DNA of 64,000 nt from positions 33,519,991 through 33,583,990 of the forward strand of contig NC_023749.2 of NCBI RefSeq assembly GCF_000499845.2, written 5' to 3'. Every line of letters begins with the position of its first letter. Positions within the stretch are counted from its first letter, which is position 1. Of the stretch, positions 53,998 through 63,368 are shown in pieces. The stretch comes from Phaseolus vulgaris (taxonomy: Eukaryota > Streptophyta > Magnoliopsida > Fabales > Fabaceae). Made by a program: the position numbers and the translations under genes. The notes beneath the pieces were generated by a model. The model had not been told where the DNA came from. It did no database searches and worked only from the letters and a program-made list of their open reading frames with translations.

Positions 53998-55647
53998 CTA
54001 GGTACAATTGACATTTATAATACCCAATTCATTAAGCAGAAAATTAAACCTATCTTTGGCTAATGGTTTTGTGAACAAATCAGCAAGTTGTAAATCAGTA
54101 CCAATGAACTTAATATCACATGTTCCATTAGATATGTGTTCCCTTAGAAAATGATGCCTTATTTCAATGTGTTTGGTTCTTGAATGCATGACAGGATTTT
54201 TGGTTAAGTTGATTGTACTTGTATTATCACACAACAGAGGTATATGGTTAAGTAAGATACCAAAATCATTCAATTGTTGTCTAAGCCATATAGTTTGAGC
54301 ACAGCAACTCCCTGCTGCAATGTATTCTGCTTCAGCAGTGGAAAGAGCTACACAAGCCTGCTTTTTGCATTGCCATGAGATCAAGCTTGATCCAAGCAAA
54401 TGACAGGTTCCACTTGTGCTCTTCCTATCAATTTTGCAACCTGCAAAATTTGAATCAGAATACCCAGTTAAGCTTAATGAAATGTTACCTGGATACCACA
54501 AGCCAACTTTTTTAGTTCCTTGCAAATACTTCAAAATCCTTTTGACAGCATTGTAGTGTGATTCTTTTGGCGCCGACTGAAACCTTGCACACATGCACAC
54601 TGCAAACATTATATCTGGCCTGCTGGCAGTGAGATACAGCAGTGATCCTATGAGTCCTCTGTATTTGGTTTCATCAACAGAAATTCCAGCTTCATCATGA
54701 TCCAAATGACAGCTTGTTGAGAAGGGTGTGCTGATTGGTTTACACTTGTCCATTTCAAATTTCTTCAGCAAATCCTTGCAATACTTGGCTTGACTTAGGA
54801 AAATGCCATCCTTGAGTTGTTTGACCTGCAAGCCTAGAAAATAGTTCAACTCACCCATCATTGACATTTCAAACCCATTCTTCATGACTTTCACGAAAGC
54901 TTCACACAATTCTCCATTGTTTGATCCAAAAATGATGTCATCCACATATACTTGGACTAGAATTGAGTCATCTTCTTTCTTCTTAATGAACAAGGTCTTA
55001 TCTGATGTGCCTCTTTCATAGCCTTGAGAGGTGAGAAAATCACTTAACCTCTCATACCATTGCCTAGGAGCTTGCTTGAGTCCATAGAGAGCCTTTTGGA
55101 GTTTGAACACATATTCTGGATGTTGATGGTCTTCAAAACCTGGTGGTTGTGAAACAAATACTTCTTCATTTATATAACCATTTAGAAAGGCACTCTTCAC
55201 GTCCATTTGAAATAGCTTGAACCCTTTGATGCAGGAAAAAGCAAGCAGCAGTCTAACAGCTTCTAACCGAGCCACTGGTGCATATGTCTCATCATAGTCT
55301 ATTCCTTCTTCTTGATTGTACCCTTTAGCTACAAGCCTAGCTTTGTTTCTGGTGATCACTCCATGCTCATCCATTTTGTTTCTAAATACCCATTTTGTTC
55401 CAATAACATTCATCTCAGGTATTCTAGGAACAAGAGTCCAGACCTCATTAAGAGCAAACTGATTCAGTTCCTCTTGCATAGCTAAAATCCAGTTACTGTC
55501 CTTGAGAGCTTCCTTCAAATTCTTGGGTTCATCTTGAGATACAAAAGCCATTGCTTCACAGAAATTGTTCAAGGATTTTCTAGTTGACACTCCTTTCTCA
55601 ATGTTCCCAATGACATTATCAAGGGTTAAGTCTCTTGGGTTTTCCAC
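53998..55647 (-). pseudogene. Reverse transcriptase-RNase H of Sirevirus E
   Basis: 549 open residues. Linker ([20 protein letters not shown]) and RT motifs [46 protein letters not shown] and YVDDIIFGS are followed by RNase H ([10 protein letters not shown] ... [14 protein letters not shown]) and DLFTKPL, stopping at 53998. The catalytic residues are intact and the frame is longer than in C because the Trp codon at the C stop is kept. It is disconnected from the integrase by a one-base shift in an A-run near 55640 and a deletion of most of the linker. Confidence 0.9.
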
Positions 55648-55755
55648 TCTTTTGGCAAATCTGCAGCTGCAGTAGATTCTTGTACAGTATGTGTATCAGC
55701 AGTATCAAAATGAATCGATTCATTTTGATTTAAAACAGATTTAAATTCATTACTG
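55648..55755 (-). other. Collapsed integrase-RT linker of Sirevirus E
   Basis: Only about 100 bp separate the integrase end (RVFGCKCFVLNNT, then stops) from the RT linker, where Sireviruses normally have several hundred bases. It contains a 22-bp perfect palindrome at 55706-55727 (centre GAATCGATTC). Confidence 0.75.
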
Positions 55756-56979
55756 TCAGGTATTATTCAATACAAAGCATTTACACCCAAATACTCTAAG
55801 GTGACTTACACTAGGTTTTCTGCCCTTATACAGTTCATATGGGGTTTTCTTAAGAATTGGTCTTATTAAGGTCCTATTTAAGACATAACCTGCAGTATAA
55901 ACAGCATCAGCCCAAAAATACTTAGGTAGCTTAGATTCATTTAACATAGTTCTAGCAAGTTCCTCTAGTGATCTATTTTTCCTTTCAACTACACCATTTT
56001 GTTGGGGTGTCCTAGGGGCTGAAAAGGTATGAGCTATCCCATGCTTCTCACAGAACCTCTCAAACTTAGCATTTTGAAACTCTCCCCCATGATCACTTCG
56101 AATTGATTTAATGCAGCAACCATTTTCATTTTCCAGAATTTTTGCTAATCTCTTAAAAGCAGAATAAGCATCATGTTTATGTGCAAGAAATAAAGTCCAT
56201 GTAAATCTAGAGTAATCATCCACAACAACTAAAGCATACAAATTTTCAGCCAAGCTAGCAACTCTAGATGGACCAAATAAGTCCATATGCAACACATCCA
56301 ATGGATTTTTTGTAGAGACAATATCCTTTAACTTGAAAAAGGATTTGATTTGTTTACCTTTCACACAAGCATCACAAAGCCTGTTATCCTGAAATTTAAT
56401 GTTAGGTAAACCAGAAACTAAATCTTTAGATTTCAATTTATTCAAGTGATTTGTGTGTATGTGAGCTAACCTCCTGTGCCACAACCAAGACTCATCACTT
56501 CTGGACAGCAAACACTCATTTGAAGAGTTAGTTTCCATGATATTCAACAAGTAAATGTTATTCACTCTCTTACCAGTAAACAGTTCCTTACTAGATGAAT
56601 TACTTGAGATTGTGCAGCCACTTGACTCAAAATTCACTTTGTATCCTTTGTCACAAAGCTGACTTATGCTGAGAAGACTATGCTTAAGTCCTTCTACATA
56701 CAGCACATTCTCAATGGTTGTTGAATTTCCTATTCCAACAGTTCCTCTGCCCAAAATCCTCCCTCGGTTATTATCACCATAGGTCACATGTCCTTCTGCT
56801 TTGAGCTTTAAGCTGGTGAACTTTGTAAGATCTCCAGTCATATGCTTGGAACAGCCACTGTCCAAGTACCACTGGTTTTTCTTGCTTCCAATCTGCAAAA
56901 CAGAATAAAAAAATTTACAAATGGTACCCTTTTCAGTATAGGGTCCAGCACAGATTAACACCTTCTCTTTGGTAGCCAT
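55756..56979 (-). pseudogene. Protease-integrase of Sirevirus E
   Basis: 407 residues from ATG 56979. The aspartic protease (WYLDSGCSKHMTGD) is followed by the GAG-pre-integrase region and the HHCC finger (WHRRLAHIHTNHL ... LCDACVKGKQ). The complete copia integrase core has Asp in HMDLFGP, Asp in RSDHGGEF and Glu in NGVVERKNR, ending RVFGCKCFVLNNT. The ATG lies inside the last codons of gag, in a different frame (25-base overlap). C shows the same arrangement. The domain is intact but its link to RT is lost. Confidence 0.9.
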
Positions 56980-57587
56980 TTAGCTAAGTTCTTAGGCACA
57001 AGATGTCTTCTAGCAATGCAAGACCTAGATGTATGACCAGATTTCATGCAGTAAAAACAGGATACATGAGATGCTTTTTTGCCACTGTTAAAAGCTGAAA
57101 AACCTGATTTTGCTGGAACAAAAAAACTTGAAAGCTTTTTGACATTGGTTGTATTTCCAGGGGTATAACCAAGTCCATTCTTATTGAAAACAGCATTCTG
57201 TGATCCAAGGAGAGACTCAAGGTTTTCTCTTCCCTTGGTGAAATTGGAAAGGTTTTTCAGTAAATACTCCACTTGTTTTTCCAATTTTTTGCAGTTTTCA
57301 CAGGATTTAATAGAGGCATGCAAGCAAGTCAGTTCAAGGCTTACCAAATCTGTTTTGGCCTTATGCAATTCTTCCTCAAGTGTTTTTACTTTAGGTGCAA
57401 GCACATTATTAACCTTTTGCAGCTTATTGCATATTACAGCTAGCCTATTGGCTTCCTCATGTGTTTCCTTGAAGGCAGCAAGCAAATCATCATAGTTATC
57501 AGAATCAGCAGAAAAATTACTTACTGATTCAGAGCTTGACTCCTCATCCTTCATCATGAAACACAGATTGTTCTCCTCATCTTCTGT
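56955..57587 (-). pseudogene. Gag C-terminal part of Sirevirus E
   Basis: Acidic stretch (MMKDEESSSESVS), coiled coil with heptad-like EELHKAKTDLVSLEL and CKKLEKQVEYLLKNL, then ENLESLLGSQNAVF and the second zinc knuckle CFYCMKSGHTSRSC, ending WLPKRRC. It is separated from the N-terminal part only by TAA at 57590-57588. Confidence 0.85.
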
Positions 57588-58619
57588 TTAAGAGCTGCAA
57601 GTTGAGGATACTTCATTTTCCTCCCATGAGATGTAGGCTCTTCTTCCTTTGTTCCTTTCAAATTTCTTGCTGGCAGATTTGTCCCTTGTTTGATTGTCTG
57701 GACAATCTGTTTTGATATGCCCTGTTTTGCCACATCCAAAGCAAGTATATTTAGAGGAATTTGAATCATTGTGTTTAGGATACCTTCTTTTTTGCTGGTT
57801 CCTGTTTTTGCTTTTCTTCCTCAGGAATTTGCTGAATCTTTTTGTAAGAAGGCTGATTGTGTCATCATCTTCAGCATCTTCTTTTTCTTCCTTGATCTCA
57901 TCCAATTCAGTTGCTTTCAGTGCAAGACCTTTGGGTTTTCTCTCTGTTGTTTCCTGCTCTTTAAGTCTTTTAAGCTCTAGCTCGTGCTCCATCAGCTTTC
58001 CAAACAGTGCAGCAGTTTCCAATTTTGACAGATCACGACTTTCAGAGATGGCTGTCACCTTTGGTTGCCAGCTTCTGTCGAGGCACTTCAATATCTTTGT
58101 GTTGAGCTCCTCTCTGTCAAATTCTTTTCCCAAGCCAGTGAGGTGATTCACAATGTGGGTGAATCTCTTCTGCACATCAGCAATGCTCTCCTCGGGTTGC
58201 ATTCTGAACAGCTCATATTCTTGGATGAGTGCATGTTTCCTTGACCTTTTCACATCTTCAGTACCTTCATGAGTCACTTCTAAGACTTCCCACATCTCCT
58301 TAGCTGACTTACATTGAGATATCCTGAAGAACTCATCCATTGTCAATGCAGAGGTTATGATGTTCTTGGCCACAAGATCATGTTGAGCCTTTCTCCTCTC
58401 GGTCTCATTCCATTCTGATCTTGGCTTTTCCACTTGTTCATCCTTGACAACCTGCATTGGCACATAAGGTCCATTGACCACAGCTTCCCAAATTAATGCA
58501 TCAATGGATTCCATAAAAATTCTCATTCTAACTTTCCAAAATGCATAATTCATTCCATTAAACATAGGTGGTCTATTAACAGCAGAACCTTCAGCAAAAA
58601 GCACATTGAACTCAGACAT
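57588..58619 (-). pseudogene. Gag N-terminal part of Sirevirus E
   Basis: Start ATG 58619-58617 (MSEFNVLFAEGSAVN), chosen because G starts at the same codon; an in-frame ATG four codons upstream is also possible. About 343 residues: UBN2-like copia Gag (YAFWKVRMRIFMESIDALIWEA ... KILKCLDRSWQPKVTAI), a basic-acidic linker, and the first zinc knuckle CFGCGKTGHIKTDCP. It stops at TAA 57590-57588, where C still reads through; this is a premature stop of E. Confidence 0.9.
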
Positions 58620-58654
58620 TATTACAAACAAACTTGATTAAAATACAAGTCCTA

Positions 58655-58668
58655 GCTCTGATACCGAT
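58655..58668 (-). other. Primer binding site of Sirevirus E
   Basis: Minus strand ATCGGTATCAGAGC beside the LTR; GGTATCAGAGC matches the initiator-Met tRNA complement. Confidence 0.85.
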
Positions 58669-60475
58669 TGTTGGGTTTAATAGTGCCAAAGTTCAAGAGG
58701 GGGGGTGAATTGACCTTTTAAAACTTCTTCGCAGAAACAGTGTTTAACCCAGTTTTACAGAAAATAAATCGATTTATGTGAAAATGAACAGATTTATTTC
58801 AGCACTGTTTTTCTGTTTGAAACGCTTTTAATACAGCAGAGCTAATCACCAGACTATGCAGTGAGGATTTCCAGCAGCACACACAGATATCAGATTTGAA
58901 AAACAGTGAAACACAAAAACAGCAAGCTTCAATTTCAAGCAAGTGATTAAGGTTCAATTGATAGTATGCTAGTTAATTGAGTGACCTTTGCAAACAAGTT
59001 GTTCCTGTGACTTTTAACAGACTATGAGTGTTCTTCTTGATGTCAAGAAATTTTCCAGAAATTAAGAACAATGAATCACAAAACAGCAAGCTTCAACTTT
59101 AAGCAATTTGTTTAAGGTTCAATTAATAGCATTGACAGTTTCTTGAACAGCCTATCACAATCAATCTGTTCCAATGGTTTTAGAAGATTATGTATGTTCT
59201 TATCAGATTCAAATACCTTTTTCAGAAATCAAGAACAGTATGCAAAGTGCCCAGAAAGAACAGATTTATTTTCAATTGAACAGATTTATTTCTTTGCTGT
59301 TTTATCAATTATGCAGAAACGAAATTGCAGAGTGAGGAAGAGAATGAACACAAACAATTATACTGGTTCACTCAACCTGAGCTACATCCAGTCTTCACCA
59401 ACAACAGGTGGAATTCACTAACACACAGTACAATCAAGTACACTTCCCACTGTTCTTGAAACCTACAAGAACTTAGGTACTCTTGCTGAAAAAACCTATT
59501 TCAGCACTCATACACACACATCCACTCTCCAAGAACACCTATCAAGAAGAGGATTCAACCAAACTATTACAAGTAATAAGAAGTGAAACGACTACACCTG
59601 ATTGAGGTAACAAAGATCTGCCTTAAACCAGTAGGCAAGATTGCTAGAACAGTAGCTGCACCTCACACCAAGCTTTTGGAACCAAACCAAGAACAAGCAC
59701 TTTTAGATTTTTGAAATCTTTGAAGAACAAATGCTAATCCTTGAAAACACTTAACTCTCTGCTGTCAAAACTTGTTTTTTTGCAAATGTATGAACTGTTT
59801 GAATCGTTGTTTAACTCAGAAAACAAGTTTGCATTTTATAGAAAGCCAGCTTATAACAGAATTTTGAAAAACAGTTAAAGCTGTTATAAAATGAACAGAT
59901 TGAAAATAAAATGAACTGATTTATTTTCAAAAAGCAGTTAGAGAATCTGTTAAGTGAGGAGACTTAGTCAACCATTCTGGTGCAGGGATAAAACTGAAAA
60001 CGTTTAAGCTTGACATGGCACCAGAGGCAAAAAGAATCTATTCATTTACAGATGAACAGATTTATTTTTCAAAACGAAAACAGAGAAAGTTTAACAATTT
60101 AAAACTCAGTCGTTTTGAACAGAAGAAGACTTAGTCAAAATACCTGATGCACAAAATCAAATTTTTACAAGACTTTAGCCAAGGCATCAGTGAAGAAAAT
60201 GAATCTGTTTATTTAGAAAGGAACAGATTTATTTTTATGCAGTAAAACATGTGAAAAACAGTTTTAGAAAACTCATGCTTGTTCTTAACACATGGCCAGT
60301 GGTTATGAGGTGAGTTACCCAGCAAAAAGCTACTCTTAGACAACCTCTAAGCACTAACTAAGACATTCTTAAAGCAAAGCACAAATACATGGAAAGTACA
60401 TAAATGTCTTCATCAAACACTACATACAAGTCTTCATCAAACACAATTTTGAAGGGGTAGCAACCATCTTCAACA
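58669..60475 (-). repeat. 5' LTR of Sirevirus E (1807 bp)
   Basis: TGTTGGGTTTAATAGTGCC...CATCTTCAACA, followed by TSD AGGAG. It carries a perfect ATAAATCGATTTAT palindrome (58764-58777) and about seven GAACAGATTTATT-type motifs. Confidence 0.95.
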
Positions 60476-60490
60476 AGGAGTTGATTCCAT
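60476..60490 (-). pseudogene. First five codons of Sirevirus D's extra ORF
   Basis: ATG at 60490-60488 on the minus strand. These codons run into the E insertion site (TSD AGGAG) and join in frame with 42474 when E and one TSD copy are removed. Confidence 0.75.
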
Positions 60491-61254
60491 GACAACAGAA
60501 AAAGAGGCAAAGAAGACTCACACAAAGAGAGCAAGAGATGTTGCAAGAGATGGCTCAATTGATTGTTCTTGTGAGAGTGAACAGCTGCAAGAGAATTTAA
60601 CGAAACACAGTTGCATTCAATGAGGTGAGTGGCTTTCAGTTTTTAAGAGAGAAAAGACTTGACCAAGACCTGCATAGAAAACGTCAGAAAAAGCAGAAAA
60701 TCACATGGTCATCACATGTGATCTTTGACTAGTCATAAAAGCTCTTAAATTTTCAAGATTTTGGAGTATATTCCTTTATGACATGTTGTAACTTCCTCCA
60801 GAACGTGATCAGCTTTCAACACTGCTTTATTGACCAAGGATTCTTTCATAATTGAGATCTGCAACAGACAAAATTTAAAAAAGAATTAAATCCATTCTTT
60901 CACAGTGCTGTCAGAGAGGAAACAACCGATTGTTTCCTGCAGCAGTAAACCAGATTTTGAATTTTCAAGAATTAGCAGATAAGATTCAATGTAGATGAAA
61001 TTGAGCATTTAACAAGAGATATTAAGCATGAATATGAATTTAAAAAGGAATTAAAGATATAGATAAGGAAGGTCTTATCCTTTATGATGTTCCTCCAATG
61101 AGTCATATGTCTTTGATCAAGAAGCCTCTTTTGACTATAGAGAACCTTGAACAGATACACAACATTGATTCAGCTTCAATGTTAATCTTTTCCTTCCAAG
61201 AACTTGATCAGATGACTCAGTTCCTCATATTCCTCTAGATTCCATGCATAAACA
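60491..61254. other. Non-coding interior of Sirevirus D where pol would be expected
   Basis: About 760 bp with no RT, integrase or protease similarity in any frame that I can see. It contains one palindromic AACAACCGATTGTTT motif (60921-60935). Either pol was deleted, or D belongs to a non-autonomous family. Confidence 0.65.
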
Positions 61255-61585
61255 TGAATTCAAGCAACAAGGTTTGGTCCCCTTACAAATGTGGGTCCAT
61301 TTGGTTTATTTTTATCATTTAAAACCTCACAACCTTTAGGAATCCATTTCATAAAGCCTCTGGGAACATAAACTTTCCTTATTTTCCAGAATCTAACTGA
61401 ATGGTCTTTCTTCATGCAATAAAAGCATGTAACAACCGGTTGTTTCGACTTAACAATCAGTTGTTTTACTGGCTGTTTTGAACAATTCTTTGAAAACTTA
61501 TCTTGCTTTTTTGTGGATTAAAACTTAAACCAGCTCTTCCAAAAACACAGTTTTGAGATGCCAAGACATTCTCAAAGTTCGGTTT
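61255..61585 (-). pseudogene. Gag C-terminal remnant of Sirevirus D
   Basis: Minus strand: NFENVLASQNCVFGRAGL matches ENLESFLGSQNVVFNKNGL of C. The zinc-knuckle region CFYCMKKDHSVRFWK has lost its last Cys, and KWIPKGCEVLNDKN and GPTFVRGPNLVA then end in a stop. At least one frameshift and stop separate the first and second parts. G is inserted at its upstream end (61586). Confidence 0.75.
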
Positions 61586-63318
61586 TGTTGAAGATGGTTG
61601 TTGCCCCTTCAAGATTGTGTTTGATGAAGACTTCTATGTACATTTCATGTGTATTTTTCTTTGCTTTAAGTGTGTCTTAGGTAGTGCTTAGAGGTTGTTT
61701 AAGAGTGGGCTTTTTGCTGAGTAACTCACCTCATAACCACTGGCCATGTGATAAGAACAAGCATAAGTTTTCTTAAACTGTTTTTCACATGTTTTACAAA
61801 AAACACGTTTACTGCATAAAAATAAATTTGTTCTTTTCTAAATAAACAGATTCATTTTTACACCGATGCCTTGGCTAAGTCTTGTGAAAAATAGATTTTG
61901 TGCATCATGTATTTTGACTAAGTCTTCTATCTCTCAAAATGACTGTGTTTCAAATAGTTAAGCTTTTTTGTTTTCGTTTAGAAAAATAAATCTGTTCATC
62001 TGTAAATGAATAGATTATTTTTGTCTCTGGTGCCATATCTAGCTTAAACGTTTTACAGTTTTATCTCAGCACCAGAATGGTTGACTAAGTCTCCTCACTT
62101 AACAAATTCTCTAACTGCTTTTGAAAATAAATCTGTTTATTTTATTTTCAATCTGTTCATTTTATAACAGCTTTAACTATTTTTCAAAAATTCTGTTATA
62201 AGTTCGTTTTCTATAAAATGAAAACTTGTTTCCTGTTAAAAACATCGTTCACACATTTGCAAAAACAAGTTTTACAGCAGAGAATTAAGAGTTTACAAAG
62301 GATTAGCATTTGTTCTTCTAAGATTTCGAAAATCACAAAGTGCTTGTTCTTGGTTTGGTTCCAAAAGCTTGGTGTGAGGTGTTGCTACTGTTCTAGCAAT
62401 CTTGCCTACTAGTTTAAGGCAGATCTTTGTATCCTCAATCAGGTGTAGTCGTTTCACTTCTCATTTCTTGTAATAGTTTGGTTGATCACTCTTCTTGATA
62501 GGTTTTCTTGAAGAGTGTGTGTGAGCTGAAATAGGTTTTTTCAGCAAGAGTACCTAAGTTCTTGTAGGTTTCAAGAACAGTGGGAATTGTGTTTGTTTGT
62601 ATTGTGGTTTAGTGAAATTCACCTTGGTTTTAGGTGAAGACTGGATGTAGCTCAGTTGAGTGAACCAGTATAACTGCCCTGTGTTCATTCTCTCTCAATC
62701 TCTGCAATTAAGTTTCTGCATAATTGTTAAAACAGCAAAGAAAGAAATCTGTTCACTCAATAATAAATATGTTCTTTCTGGGCTCAGTTCATACTGTTCT
62801 TAATTTCTGAAAAAGTTGTTTGATTCTGATAAGAACATATAAAATTTGTTAAAAGCCACTGGAACAGATTGACTGTGATAGGTTGCTCAAGAAATTGTCA
62901 AAGCTATTAATTGAACCTTAAACAATTGCTTAAAATTGAAGCTTGTTGTTCTGTGATTCATTGTTCTTAATTTCTGGAAAACTGTTTTATATCAAGAAAA
63001 ACACTCATAGTTTGTTAAAAGCCACTGGAACAGGTTGATTGTAAAGGTTACTTAATTAATTGGCATGCTATCAATTGAACCTTAATCACTTGCTTGAAAT
63101 TGAAGTGTGTGTGCATCTGGAAAATCTATCTGCATAATCTTGTGATTAACCTTGCTGTATAAACGCATTTCAAACAAAAATAGTGCCGAAATAAATCTGT
63201 TCATTTTCACATAAATCGATTTATTTTCTGTAAACTGTGTTAAACACTGTTTCTGCGAGAAAGTTTTAAAAGGTCAATTCACCCCCCCTCTTGAACTTTG
63301 GCACTATTAAACCTAACA
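61586..63318 (+). repeat. 5' LTR of Sirevirus G (1733 bp)
   Basis: TGTTGAAGATGGTTG...ATTAAACCTAACA. A TATAAAA candidate lies at 62212-62218 inside CTATAAAATG, followed by transcribed-looking sequence. A run of seven or more C (near 63284-63290) lies close to the 3' end, as in all these LTRs. Confidence 0.93.
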
Positions 63319-63333
63319 ATTGGTATCAAGAGC
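63319..63333 (+). other. Primer binding site of Sirevirus G
   Basis: ATTGGTATCAAGAGC directly after the LTR, the same initiator-Met-like variant as in C. Confidence 0.8.
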
Positions 63334-63368
63334 TAGGACTTGTATTTTAATCAAGTTTGTTTGTAATA

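Larger units (their letters stand above)
42480..60475 (-). mobile_element. Sirevirus E (Ty1/copia), inserted in D's extra ORF and hosting element F
   Basis: TSD AGGAG at 42475-42479 and 60476-60480. Minus order: 5' LTR 60475-58669, PBS, gag, protease-integrase, RT-RNase H, extra ORF (split by F), PPT, 3' LTR 44287-42480. Removing F leaves about 10.2 kb. By eye the LTRs (1808 and 1807 bp) differ by one T-run indel and about five substitutions, so insertion was recent. Gag has one premature stop, and most of the integrase-RT linker is missing with a frameshift after it. E probably depends on another element's pol. Confidence 0.95.
18128..61585 (-). mobile_element. Sirevirus D (Ty1/copia), oldest element, split by C, E and G
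   Basis: Pieces in plus order: 3' LTR 18128-18602 plus 40261-40892 (TGTTAGAATG ... GATTCAACA; 1107 bp once C and its target duplication are removed), PPT 40893-40913, and the extra ORF 41285-42474 with its first codons at 60476-60490 (E inserted between). Then come 764 bp without coding content and a Gag C-terminal remnant 61255-61585, where G is inserted. The 5' LTR lies beyond the window. No pol is present between Gag and the extra ORF, so D was either non-autonomous or deleted. Its LTR is a different subfamily from C, E and G. Confidence 0.8.

Noticed and set aside
57184..57495. Plus-strand frames opposite Sirevirus Gag (also 57694-58146 and 25337-25771), rich in Ser, Leu and Phe
   Set aside because: They are complements of the Lys/Glu-rich Gag coding strand and recur in C and E only because Gag does.
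60491..61254. Possible small gene at 61160-60972 or 60558-60358 in the interior of Sirevirus D
   Set aside because: Short, no domain; the second merely overlaps the true extra-ORF start in another frame and reads into E's LTR.
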